A program made the translations under genes and the position numbers. DNA of 64,000 nt, taken from positions 806,001-870,000 of the forward strand of contig JAMWFC010000077.1 of the NCBI GenBank assembly GCA_027475525.1. The letters are read 5' to 3'. The notes below the pieces were generated by a model. The model did not search any database. It was not told the DNA's origin and was given only the letters and a program-made list of their open reading frames with translations. Below are positions 34,757 through 45,909 of the stretch, in pieces; within the stretch, counting starts at the first letter, position 1; each line of letters starts with the position of its first letter. Origin of the DNA: Macrolepiota albuminosa (lineage: Eukaryota > Basidiomycota > Agaricomycetes > Agaricales > Agaricaceae).

Positions 34757-35849
34757 ATGTCCCTCATTCCAGACGTAACCGAAATCCATCGACTTCTGCG
34801 CATGGGCACAGCCAAGGATGACTACAGAATCACCTTGACAGACATTACCTTTCTCAAGACGACCGATAACAACAACCATATTTTCAAGGCGAAAGCGTGC
34901 GGACAAGACGACGGACAAGACGTCATTGTCAAGTTCACCTACGAGGATCCAGATACAGATGAAGATTCCATTCGTCGACTCAAAAACGAGTCACAGATTT
35001 ATGTCGACTATTTAAAGCCACTCTGGGGTACTCGCGTACCAAAGTTCTATGGTTTCTATTTGTACAACTCATCAGACCGCGACGAAACGACTTGTGCATG
35101 TATCGTTCTTGAATATTGTGGGGAACCTGCGGTTTCCGATCTATCACAGCTGAATGAATATCGTTGCCATGAATACGGTATCAAGCGATTCAGGTAAGAG
35201 TTACGATTGTATACGGTGAAGAATGCTTAAAAATTGAACATTTCTTACAGAAATGACGCCATTGATCTTGCCTTGTTCTTGCATTCCCCTAAAATAGGGA
35301 TTTCGCATAATGCGTTGAGAGCTCCTAACCATATCTTGGATTTCAAAGGGAAACCTTGCTTCATAGACTTTGCACTTTCCGAGCCGGATGAGTGTCGGGC
35401 ATGGAAGAAGTACAAACGACTGACACGGGAGGTGTTGCGTGTAAAAGAAGATGAGCTTCAGCAACAGTTTTATTCTGTTAGTGTGGGATGTTTTGAGCTA
35501 TGGTTGTTTCTCAGGGATATTGAATACAGCGTTCCCTGTATGTGCATGTATACATTTAATAGGCATGAACGTTGACCACACTCTCATGGCAGGCCAAGTC
35601 AAATTTGCCGGGAGAACGTATAACTGCCTGAATGTAACTTCAGCAGGCGATTTTTATGAGCAGACACTTTCTAAATGGCCGAAATATATGTCCGACCAAG
35701 AGTTGTGGGATGAGTCTGTCAAACAGTGGAAACGGATCCGTTCCAATTGGAAGATATATCATCCAGACACTGCTGAGCCCCCCCTGGGTATCATCGATCT
35801 TGAAGAATATCAGAAGGCTAATCCAAATCGATCATATTGGTACAGCTGA
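34757..35849 (+). CDS. protein-kinase-like (probable pseudokinase) protein, three exons, 326 aa
   Basis: Exons 34757-35193, 35251-35537 and 35593-35849. Both introns (57 and 55 nt, gtaaga...acag and gtatgt...gcag) restore one frame. The N-lobe has VIVKFTYED (candidate beta-3 Lys in VKF), then RRLKNESQIY (candidate alpha-C Glu) and the hinge-like CIVLEYCGEP. The catalytic-loop position reads ISHNALRAPNHI instead of HRD...N, and the DFG position reads FIDFALSE, so Asp is kept but the HRD Asp is not obvious. This matches small kinase-fold proteins expanded in mushroom genomes, whose activity is mostly untested. No signal peptide or membrane segment. The start at 34757 is the first ATG of the frame. 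Confidence 0.75.
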
Positions 35850-36360
35850 AACCTTCTGTATTCAACGTTATGTATATCATAATTCGAATGAATGAGAAAT
35901 CTGTTTGGTAGTACTGATGGGACTGCCTGCGTGCAAAAGTCGTACCTGAGTTGTTCTCCTCAAATGTTAAACCTAAAGCGGTCTCTCTTAACCCGATCAA
36001 ACAAATGCGTAAAAGTTGTCGGCACCACCAAATTGCCAAGGCCAACTGAGAGTGCGGCACCAAGGAGAAATCTTTCGCTGCGCGTGAACTTGATGTATGA
36101 CAGGACACGAACACTGGAGACTACCACACTCACCAATGTTTTGAACCACAACGGACCTGGCAGCATTGCGTTCCAGAAAATGTTTGATTTGTACATACAT
36201 ACTACAATATGCTGTTTTTACAAGTCCAAGCCAATTCTGCAATTTTAGAGTTATGGACACGGATGTGCATAGAGAACGAAGTTTGATGATGGAACAAATC
36301 CTGTCTTCAACAAGTAGGATGCATATTGATTATATAAATCAAGGAAAAAACCGCAGCTTA
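35850..36360. other. 3' flank of the kinase-like gene
   Basis: No gene seen. Open frames here have no recognisable content. A TA at 36359-36360 is the target site of the Tc1-like element. Confidence 0.5.
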
Positions 36361-37966
36361 CAGTGGCTCAAAAAACTGTCCCAATGTTTCATACTTTTTG
36401 AAAGATGACATTGGCATGAAGGATGGGAAGTACATAAAATCCTGATTAAATCATGTAAAATACTATGGCATCGTAGCTACAAAATGAATCTAAGTTTATG
36501 TAATCAAGATCAAAACTGATGGAGCAATAGCCATTTTAAAATATTCACTCATTGGGACAGTTTTTTGAGCATCTCTAATTTTAGTATCTAGTACTTTGTA
36601 TGTCCTTTATTTGCTTTGATAACTGCTTGAATCCTTCTAGGCATGCTTTCTATTAGTCTTTGGCATACCTCTGGTGGTATTTTATCCCACTCCTTTGCAA
36701 CCCTCTCCCATAATTCATGCACACCATAAGGAGGTGTTTCATACTGCCTAAGTTGCTCTTTGAGGTACTCCTAGAGATGTTCAATAGGGTTGAGATCAGG
36801 GGATTGGGCTGGCCACCAAAGGACATTAAAGTTGCTGTCCTCAAACCACTTGTCAGCCCTCTTGGAGTTGTGTTTGGAGTTATTGTCCTGTTGAAAGTAG
36901 TGGGCACCCTCCTCCATCTCCAACTTCTCAAAATTCTCCTTTGCTCCATCATCTAAAATTTCAGAGCACTGCTCTGCATTCATGATCCCCACCACCTCTA
37001 CAAGCTTTTCTACCTCATTCCAACTCATACAGCCCCATACCATGAGATTATTCCCTCCTTCATGCTTCACAGTAGGTGTAGTTGTTCGGTCTGAAATGTC
37101 TTCTTCTTGTAGCTTCCACACATACTGCTTCCCATCTGACCCAATCCTGTTAATCTTTGTCTCATCTGTCTACAACACCCTTTTCCAGTCCTCTATAGTC
37201 CAGTTCTGATGCTTTTGAGCCCATTTAAGCTGTAGTTGTCAATGTTTAGCTTTGAGCATAGGAACTTTTCTCTTGGTAGCAGACCAATACCCCTCCTCCT
37301 TCAACACATTCCAGACAGTCTTGGAAGAGACAGGGTTGAAAATGATGTTGTTGATAAAATTAGTGGCCTGGACAGCTGTATCAAGTCTTCCAGTTGAGAT
37401 TTGTTGAACAATAGCCTGTTTATCGCATGGAGTAAGCTTAGCAGGACGGCCTCCAGGATGGTTTTCCTTGTCCATCTCCAACTCTCTACCAATCCTCCCA
37501 ATAGTAGACTTCCCTAAACCAGTTTGAGCCCCAATCTGACCAGAGAATACCTTTAAGCAAGAAGAGAAGCAACAGTAGAGTGTTGTGCAGAAGGAATAGG
37601 TTTCATGATAGTGGTTGAAGGTCAAGATGTGGTTCAACCAGCTTGAACTACTCCCAAATATATCTAAACATGGTCACATGACTTTGTTTATATTCCCACA
37701 TGCAACCTACTCTTTATTTCTGAGTAAAATAGGGATAAACCTGAAAAATTAGAGATGCTCAAAAAACTGTCCCAATGAGTGAATATTTTAAAATGGCTAT
37801 TGCTCCATCAGTTTTGATCTCAATTACATAAACTTAGATTCATTTTGTAGCTACAATGCCATAGTATTTAACATGATTTAATCAGGATTTTATGTGCTTC
37901 CCATCCTTCATGCCAATGTCATCTTTCAAAAAGTATGAAACATTGGGACAGTTTTTTGAGCCACTG
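36361..37966 (-). mobile_element. Tc1/mariner-type DNA transposon, 1606 bp, full length
   Basis: Bounded by TA at 36359-36360 and 37967-37968 (the TA target duplication of this superfamily). The ends are CAGTGGCTCAAAAAACTGTC and its complement. The terminal inverted repeats are about 222 bp long (36361-36582 and 37744-37966). Each repeat carries the ctcaaaaaactgtcccaatg motif at both its outer and inner edge, in opposite orientation. The transposase runs right to left between the repeats. Confidence 0.93.
36588..37637 (-). pseudogene. Tc1-like DD34E transposase with three nonsense codons
   Basis: A single minus-strand frame from about 37637 to the stop at 36588. The N-terminal helix-turn-helix region includes GLGKSTIGRIGRELEM and TPCDKQAIVQQISTGRLDTA. 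The catalytic core has TDETKINRIGSDGK (first Asp), FQQDNNSKH (second Asp) and SPDLNPIEHL; 34 residues separate the second Asp from the Glu, so DD34E. TGA at 37239 (CGA to TGA) and two TAG codons (near 37170 and 36771, each TGG to TAG) break it, all G:C to A:T transitions. Otherwise well preserved, so the copy is fairly young but dead. The N-terminus may start further right. Confidence 0.88.
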
Positions 37967-38107
37967 TACATACACATGTTACCATTAACAAAAGCATGGA
38001 AATATTTATCGTAGCAGCGCATGTGCCAATCCCTGACTCTTATCTTTTTCTTTTTCTTTTATTATGTATGTATTACATATGATACAATAATAATAATACA
38101 ATTTGTG

Positions 38108-38482
38108 GTGGGGACACGTGGTGTAGTGGCAACACCCTCAAAGTCTAAACCCCTTGAGTGGCCTTAAGCTGACAAATACTGCAGCAAGAGGTTATAGGTT
38201 CAAACCACATCCCCCACCCAGGTATCTACTCCAATCACCACCATGGAGTACCTGGTTTCAGCTGCATAAGAGAAGGTTTAGTGTGTATTATGGATAAAAA
38301 ATTCATGAGTCCCACACTGTCTCCTGGACAAAAATCCAGAATTTGTGTGTAAATGCATTCTTGCCCTTGGTAACATGGAGGTCCAATCTCTTTATAGAAG
38401 GGGGTTACACTGCAAGATCCCAGCCCATAGAGGTTGTGTATTGAGAACTGTTTATGGTGTCCATAGTGATACCACCAAAAAT
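38108..38482 (+). mobile_element. tRNA-derived SINE with 19-bp target duplications
   Basis: The head carries RNA polymerase III promoter boxes: box A tggtgtagtggc (about 38119-38130) and box B ggttcaaacca (38197-38207), followed by a tRNA-unrelated body and an (AAT)n tail. It is flanked by direct repeats aataataatacaatttgtg at 38089-38107 and 38495-38513. Length, internal promoter, simple-repeat tail and flanking duplications fit a SINE mobilised by a LINE. The short minus-strand frame of Tyr codons at its end is the (AAT)n tail. Confidence 0.85.
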
Positions 38483-38513
38483 AATAATAATAATAATAAT
38501 AATACAATTTGTG

Positions 38514-40031
38514 TGGGCAAACACTTATGTAATAGTTTATCTGGATGCACAGTTATGTAATCATTTGAGAACAGGTCTGTAGTGACTGTAATTTTTATCC
38601 CTATGCAGAGCAACCAAAAAGTTAGACTCAAAAGTGAAAAATTGTAATAAAATTTTTTGGAGTATTATTATGTACTCAGTCTAGATTTTGAGAGGAAAAA
38701 TTCAAAAATTGAGAGAGCCTATTGCATATTGAAATGCCTAAAAAGAGTTGCTAATCTCAACAGAAAAAATTTCAGAGTTATACACAAAGAGAAAGCACAG
38801 ATTCAAATCAGGTCTTATTAAATAATTCTGTAGCCAAATCGCAAGATGCTGATTTTGAACCAAGTAACAAACACTTGGACTCTGACAAGGAGAATGAACT
38901 TAAAAATTATTGGGATATCTATACACTGTTTGTTGCAGTTAGCAAGTCTATCAATAAAGAGAAGACACATACAATAAGAAATTTCTGAGCTTGGATAAGA
39001 CAATTCTGAAGCCTAGCCTTAATACTCTTTCACATTAAAGAGTCCATATTATAAAAAATATAGCTTCTGTCACAATTAGTTTGTCTAAGTGTATTAGATA
39101 TTATGATGTGAGGATCAGTCATCTTTGTCTCAGGAAGTTCTTCATTCATTGGCTCTGCAGCTACTTGATCTAGCTTATTGTCTGGGTATTTAGTTCTGCA
39201 GTGTTTAGCATGTATTTTGGGATAAGATATCATTTAGTATGTTTGGAGTGTTATTATACATAATATAATGTACAGATCTTCTGTTGAGCCTAGCTATAAC
39301 AATTTTTTGCATTGGAGAGTTTATATTCTGAAAAGGCAGCTTCTATTACAATTAGTCTGTATAAACATGTTAGATCTTGTAATATGAAGGTTGGTCATTT
39401 TCATGTTGGAAAGTTCTTCATCTGTTGGCTCTGCAGCTATTTAATCTAGTTTATTGTGTAGTTATTTAGTTATGGGGTCCTACCTTCTAGAAGAAATGTT
39501 TAATATGTTTTTTTGCTCTATTTATACACAAGTATAGATGAGATCTCATTTGGTATTTTTTGAGTATTATTATATATAATGTATGTTGCCACAATGTATA
39601 TGAAAGGCAGTGACTAAGTATTGATCTGTATTGGATCTGTTAAATGTGAGCTGACATTATAAAAAAATAATATATAAAAAATGCCAATATAAATTAAAAT
39701 GTGCAGAAAAAATCACTAAAATACTAAATCTTTGATATTATATCAAGTCAAAATATCAAAGTATCATCTAATGACAATAGATAAACCAATGTCTGCAATC
39801 TCTCTCATCTTTTACTATAGAAAGAATATGCAGATGTCAGATGCTAATAGTGTATATCAATGCATAGAAAGTTAAATATGATATTGTATGAGTGAAGCAA
39901 TGATAGAGACAACTGTAGTGTCTACAATAAGTGAAATAGTATATAAATATAATCAATGAATAAGGTGAACAATGAATGAAATAGTATGTAAATATAATCA
40001 ATGAATAAATTATGAGGTGAGAGTGGGTGGG
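38514..40031. other. AT-rich, CpG-poor repeat stretch
   Basis: No gene. The left part (38514-38660) resembles 25905-26010 (taatcatttgagaa, gtagtgac words). Diverged direct copies of ttagtttgtctaagtgtatt and ggctctgcagctacttgatc occur at 39070-39190 and 39340-39460, and of aatagtatgtaaatataatcaatgaataa at 39930-40010. Confidence 0.5.
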
Positions 40032-40166
40032 TGCTTTGAATGAAAAACGCAATTAGCGTTGTATGCGTGAGGTGGCGGTTCCGATTCAACCATACAACAT
40101 CATGCCTTAGTCACATTACAAAATATATGCTACACTCATTCCATGCCTCCTTTCTGTATCGTCCCA
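40032..40166. repeat. terminal repeat of second YR element (left copy)
   Basis: Direct 135-bp match to 45910-46044. The differences fall almost only at CpG-derived sites, with several positions TG in one copy and CA in the other. Confidence 0.9.
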
Positions 40167-40399
40167 TTTCGTAACTAATTCTGCGTAACAAATTATATTC
40201 TTAATTTTGCCTTGAATTGAAAGTCTCTATTGTCTACATATGATGTCCTTTGTTGGGGGTAGCCGACCCTACCATAAAATAGGGGCATCTGTAGATCCTC
40301 TTCATGCTAGTGTACTGTATCCCCAATTTGCAGTAGCCAAGGAGACAATACAACACAGGCTGAACAAAGAAAGCGATGAGGATCTAACCCCCCCAAAGG

Positions 40400-41701
40400 C
40401 TAACAGCAATCCAAATAGGACATGACCGGTTTCAGGAGTTCCACGTACATTGGAGCAATAAGTTCTAAAGACCTCCAGTATTGTAAAAACGTGTTTGACA
40501 ACCATCTTCCTAAGGACTTCACAACATCAGGAGAAATACCCTGTAGAAGCAACATAGTAGTACCGCCGATGCAGAAACAGTGCCCTGTTATCCAGGGTTC
40601 GTTATATACGCCCAGGATCGAATTAAACTTCTTTAACAAATATTGTAACGTCAGACCAACCATGTCACTAGAAGAGCCTCGAAAAGCTGCAACTGTGTCT
40701 GTCAAGGAACAATTGTTGATTTGTGCATGGTTTTCAAGTGCGAAGATAGAATCAAGCAGCATTTGATGAGAAACCAAAACAGTTTCCCCCTTCATGCCAC
40801 CTTGCTTAATACTCGGTAGATGCAGCGTTCGAGTACCAGTCATGCTAGAAGTTCCAAAATGTTTCCATGTAGGGGTGAGAGCAACATCATAGTTTTGTTT
40901 CATTCTTGGGCATATTTCCCCCATGTGTATTTGCATCCAAAAAGCAGTGGTGGCAACTGCCCAGATACACGCCTCCTCTGGATCCTTGAGATTTAAATTA
41001 TTACAAACCCTGGTGAGCATATCAGAAGATACTGGAGGCTGTGTATCCTTAATAGATTCAGGAGGCCGCAAGTTCTCTGTTCCTTTCAACGTGTACTTCA
41101 GCCTAGAAGATCCCAACCACAGCAAGTTGTTTTGTATGTGCCAGGCCTTGACTGCTGAAATTTTTGCTGATGCTGTACCTCCCGCTCTAGATCCTGCCAT
41201 AGACGCTGCAAAGGCGCAAAGTAAATCTTCTGAGGATGAATGTGAAGTTGATGGGTGTATGCCTTGAGCACAACAGAAAGCAAAAAATTCCTTGACATAA
41301 GTATCGTATCTGCTCAAAGTAGATGATGACCAAGCATGATTAATAACAAAATTGACCCGCAGTTCATTGTCTTCAGCGTTCAAACAGGATTTGCTTTGGA
41401 TAACTCGAGGTGGGACCAAAGGCGGAATGGAATGCACAACAGATGATGGAATGTGAGGCACAACAGACAATGGAACACGAGTCCCTACAGATGATGAAAT
41501 GTGAGCCTGAATGCAAGCGGGATGATCCGTGGCATTTGAAGGTCGTGTTGCTTTGCATCTTGCAAATATAAAACCTTTGGACTTTGGCATTGCACAAGTG
41601 TGAGAGCGTGTGTTATGTACGCTACCCCTAGAAATGCTGGAAAAAAAAGGAGTGTCGTCAGCCTCTCCTTGCCATGTATGCCATTGGAGTCTGCTAAACA
41701 C
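40400..41701 (-). CDS. YR retrotransposon tyrosine recombinase, 433 codons, active site mutated
   Basis: A long intact frame. N-terminal linker, then a SAM-like core-binding region (SSTLSRYDTYVKEFFAFC, about 41310-41260), then the catalytic domain. The first Arg position reads WMQIHMGEICPR, where the family has QxRLGE. The HxxR box reads TGHCFCIGGTT for HCFRIGG, and the Tyr lies in FLQYWRSLEL (near 40460). Arg to His (cac) and Arg to Cys (tgc) are both one-step CpG changes from CGC. So the frame is open but two catalytic residues are lost. The start codon is uncertain; only the part from about 41400 is clearly homologous. Confidence 0.85.
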   Translation of the reverse strand: MFSRLQWHTWQGEADDTPFFSSISRGSVHNTRSHTCAMPKSKGFIFARCKATRPSNATDHPACIQAHISSSVGTRVPLSVVPHIPSSVVHSIPPLVPPRVIQSKSCLNAEDNELRVNFVINHAWSSSTLSRYDTYVKEFFAFCCAQGIHPSTSHSSSEDLLCAFAASMAGSRAGGTASAKISAVKAWHIQNNLLWLGSSRLKYTLKGTENLRPPESIKDTQPPVSSDMLTRVCNNLNLKDPEEACIWAVATTAFWMQIHMGEICPRMKQNYDVALTPTWKHFGTSSMTGTRTLHLPSIKQGGMKGETVLVSHQMLLDSIFALENHAQINNCSLTDTVAAFRGSSSDMVGLTLQYLLKKFNSILGVYNEPWITGHCFCIGGTTMLLLQGISPDVVKSLGRWLSNTFLQYWRSLELIAPMYVELLKPVMSYLDCC

Positions 41702-41866
41702 TGCATTATGATATACAATTAACTACAACAAGAACCATGCGATTTGAACTAAAATGTCTGGAAAGCCCCAAGTATGATTCTTATAAGGTTATAGTGTCCC
41801 TAAAAATGATTCAACAAGCAGAGTCTTTCTAAGCGTTCACAATGGTAATTCGTTGTGTCAAACAGC

Positions 41867-43624
41867 TCAACAGATGTAATCTGTCAGATATGGAGGAACC
41901 TTCAGCAGGAATGGCAGCAATTTGTGTCTAGCAGGGAAGCACCTCCTGGAAGGTCCGTCTGCCAAATTTGAATCCAAAGGAATCCACTTGATGGTAATCC
42001 ATATGCTCTGAGCTTGAAAGCAATCAACGATGTGTTGTAGAAACAGATTCTGTTGGAGACTCGTTGAGTAGCCCATGGAAAGGGCGCCAACGACGCTGGC
42101 ATTGTCCAGTTGTAACACAATATGACAGTTGTTGAAACCACTGTTGACCAACATACGAACAGCCAAATCGACAGCAACCATATCTGCCCATTCTATGTCT
42201 CTTCCTTCACACTTCCTGCCCTCTTTAAATCTCCAAGCAAGCCAACAACCATCCAAAACAAGTCCAATACCCCAAGATGTTGATGTGTCAACATGTAACT
42301 GCACACTGAGAGGTTCAGGGAGTTGAATTATTCTAACGCCGCACCAGTCTTTTCATAAGGTAGACTTCCACCACTCAATGTCTGCCAAAACTGAACTATT
42401 TGGCCGATGTCTGATGAACCAGCTGCATGCCGATGAGAAGCCCGCTTGGAATGTGTACAATGACAGCAGGTGTGAACGGCCAGCCGGAACTACCAGACAA
42501 ACATGATTCAAGGTACCTATTAAGGATTCAGTGGTTTTCAAGGTTACTGATACACGTTCAAACCACTCCTCTAATTTTGCCATGTATTTTTCCTTTTTGT
42601 TCAGAAGTAATGAGACAGTTTTATTTTGAAAAGACCATTCAAACCCGATATATTTGAAGACATTGGCGAAAGGTGTATGTTTCTTGGGGGCCCAAGACCA
42701 CCCAAGATGATTTGCTGTAGACCAGATGAGAGATTCATCATAAGAATAAGAATATTGAGCGCTGCCTGAATCTGAGTGCGAAGTGATGCCAGAAATGGGA
42801 TAACGGAAAAAGACAAAATCATCAACCCATTTGAGCATGACGTTGACACCCTGATAAAGAAAGATTTGGACTATTGCATCCATGACCGAACTAAAGATGC
42901 CAGGAGAGCATGATGCTCCAAAATTAAGGCAAAAGTCGTAATGTATAAGTCCATCCACCGAAATCGCTAACAGCGGCCAGTCTTTAGGTCAAGTTGGAAT
43001 AATCCTGAAGGCCAATTCAACATTGAATACTGCTGCTTCTGTGCCAACCAGCACATCGGCCACCAACAGCCAGCAATCCGCAAAGGTACCCCAGCCGCAC
43101 TGAAATGCCGAAGAATCAATCATGGAATTAATTGAAGCCATATTTGGATCAGAGCATGGGTACAACAAGTCCAGTGTAACCTGTCGTTTCCCACTCACAC
43201 TCAATATCACATTCAGAGGTGCAGTTCAAAAAGGGCCAAATAATTTTTCGGTGTCCGCAGGCCAAAAACTGGGCGAAACCCAGCCAAGTTTGATCTCTGT
43301 AGAATATTTTGATATAATAAAGTCATGCGCGTCTTGCGAATTATAATGATTTAAAGGGGAGAAAGATCTGTGCAAGCAATAAGAATCCAATCCGATGCCA
43401 AAACCCTTGCTGAGGCCTTCCGGCACCCCAGCAAATTTGCCCAAAACCCCTGCATCACATAAGGTGGCTTCCCACCTGTCTGCAAACAGAGGAGTGGACA
43501 AAGGAAAAATATCCTCAAGCCGAACATGCCTGCACTCCGTGAGAAGACAACCCACAAAGCAAGCAGACATGCGCATGAGTGCATATTGTTTCTCTGTTAC
43601 AAGAGGAGAAGCTATTGAAGCCAT
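41867..43624 (-). pseudogene. second YR element reverse transcriptase-RNase H, three stops
   Basis: One frame throughout with TGA at 43226, 42989 and 42353 and a natural stop at 41867. It opens with PLFADRWEATLCDAGVLGKF and DAHDFIISKYSTE. RT block A is FNVELAFR where the family has Asp (ttcaat for ttcgat, CpG to CpA), block B has NFGASCSPGIF and block C is KWVDDFVFF. RNase H follows with VDTSTSWGIGL, EWADMVAVDLAV, LQLDNASVVGAL and SNLADGPSRR, so its acidic set is present. The start overlaps the gag 3' end in another frame, as usual for this group. Confidence 0.85.
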
Positions 43625-45573
43625 AACAAATATATTCCCCTTTTGGCGTTTTCCAGATTCTTCCGTCCTTGTGGAGAAATTTTGTGTTTTTGCAGCAAGT
43701 CAGAAGCTTATGCTCGAGGGAACTGCAGGTGATGCAACGTGAACGTCTTGCTGGTTGAGAGGACGGAAAGGAGTTTGTGGATTCCCACACTTTGTTTTTC
43801 TGCAGAAAGGACTCCAACTGAGAAATCCTGTTGTCCAAATAGGCAACTCTAAATGTGTGCTGAGAATTGAGACATTCCTGCCACACATGCATGTAGAAAT
43901 CGTCCATGTGAAAGGTGTGAGATTTGAGAACAAAGAGAGACTGGAGACAGCAATCATAGTCGAACACAACCTCAAATTGCACTCTAGCATCAGGCAGATT
44001 TTTCAAATAATTAAAATGACTTTCAAAAGAATTCATAATTTTGATGGTGATAGGGCCACCCACACCTTGGTCTCCATGAGCACGTAAATGCTTTTGCATA
44101 GCTGCTACCAAATTCATACTTGCACTGACCCAGTCGTCGAATGAAAGCTTGCTCTTCTTCATGACGTCAAAGAATGCGTTGAGTAAGCGAAGTTTCCCAT
44201 TCGAAATGACAAATGCTGACTCAGGGCCTGGTGGCTCTCTTGCAGCCCACCAACAGGCATCGTCCGTCAATAAATTGAGCAGTATGTATTCAAGCATTCC
44301 CACCTCTAGGGCTCACTTAACTTTGTGAGGGAACACCTTATCTGCCGCATACAATTGATGCCCCACTGTGGGAGGGCGACCATGCATTGTGCGATTTGGA
44401 CAAGCCTGACGATCCTCCATCTCGTTGGTCAAGAAAATGCCTGGGCTATGACAGCCTGTGTCCTGCAACCGAGGAAAAGCAGTGGGGGCCAAAGTGGGCA
44501 CTGCCATTTGGGCACCTGCAGAATGTGTCCTGTGGGACAGACTTGGGGAAGCAGCTCCAAAACCATTGTCTTGAATGGCTTGTAAATGTGTTTGCAAGGC
44601 TGCAAAAAGAAGATAAGACACGAGACAAACGAAATGAGAGCCAAGACAGAACGAATTGAATGATCAACGCCTGACTAAACATTAAACAGAAGAAATCTGC
44701 ACAATCACATCTGCAAACCATAGTATATTCATAGCACGTAATGTTTGTAATAGAAGCATAACAAGAAGTTACGCTACGACTAGCGGAAAAATAATAATCT
44801 CATGCGTAGTGGACCCTGAACGGCATGGGGAACAGAAAAGGAGTCTACTGGAACAATAGCACAATATGCAAGAATACCATGCAACGCAGTAAGGTTGCAC
44901 AAAATGAAGCACAGTATACCTGCACAGAGGGGGCACAATAAGCCTGCACGAAGGGTGGCACAATAAGCTGGGGGAGGCATAATAAGCCATAAAGGTGGCA
45001 CAGTAGGCCTGCGGCAGACACAATAAGTCTGGAATAGTGGCATAATAAGCCAGTGGGAAGCATATACAGCCAGAATAATTTACAGTGTAAAGCCGATAAA
45101 AACCAAAACACGCGTAAGTAACACAATGAAAACGACCTCACCATGTGGAGATACATTATGTCCATAGGTTCTTAGAAAGTTTTGCAATTGAGCTTCCATG
45201 AGCATCACGACCTGGCCCTCATGGTTTTCCTGTCTCTCCCAATCAGCAGGACGCAAATCCAATGGTGTGCCTTCAATGGAAGGAGTCAGAGTTCTTTGGC
45301 GAGTTCCCCGCTGAGCCGGTAGAGTGGCATACTCCAGTGTACCTCTGGATTGCAGTATAAGAGGAGACATATAGTCGTGTTGAAGAGGAGTAGTTGGTAG
45401 ATTCGACGCAGGAACTGGAAAATGGGTATGGCATTGTGCACAAAAGAGTCTACCACAGCAGGACTCAAAGGCAAATCGCGTTCGACGTGACCTCGAACTG
45501 TGTCCTCCACTGCCAAGTGAGATCTCTTGGAAGCTCGGAAGCTCGGAATTGTTAAGGAGTAGGTGCAGGACAA
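43515..45573 (-). pseudogene. second YR element Gag with zinc-finger cluster
   Basis: The main part (44303-43515) is helical (DDWVSASMNLVAAM) and ends with CITCSSLEHKLLTC and CYGFNSFSSCNRETICTHAH followed by CLLCGLSSHGVQAC, a Cys/His cluster typical of YR-element Gag. A TGA at 44313 separates it from an in-frame upstream piece (44621-44313, ALQTHLQAIQDNGFG). A further piece (about 45573-45140) encodes GTPLDLRPADWERQE and could be joined through a ~530-nt intron (donor gtgagg near 45140, acceptor ttttgcag near 44603). That join is a guess. Confidence 0.65.
44920..45060. repeat. minisatellite of ~27-bp degenerate units
   Basis: Five or six units of the form gcacaataagcctgcacgaagggtg, variable in length. 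They lie in the putative intron of the minus-strand Gag. Confidence 0.6.
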
Positions 45574-45909
45574 TTTTTCACAGAAACATGCTCTACCTCT
45601 CCTGGGACCGACTTGTTAGTAGTTTGTTGGGAAGGTCTCACGTCTGTCAACTCTGTAGTGTTCCCGCTCTCAGCCGCTATCGTATTCAACAAAGTGAGAG
45701 GGAGCTCTGGGGCCTCTCAGTTAGGCTCACGAGAAACATGCCCCTCGTCTATCCTAGTGATCATAGAAGCCTCACACGTCATGCGCATTACGGTGGAGAG
45801 TTGAAGGGTAAACAGAATTGTGTTCTCCATGGGTCCTGTCGCCCCTAACTTACTACGGGTCCTTCTTTCCTTGCCTGCCATCTACTATAGTCCATGCAGT
45901 ACAACCCTC

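Noticed and set aside
38108..38220. Functional tRNA gene
   Set aside because: Box A and box B are present, but no complete cloverleaf could be drawn and the head is fused to a SINE body with target duplications.
38235..38507. Minus-strand frame beginning with a run of Tyr
   Set aside because: It is the (AAT)n tail and body of a SINE.
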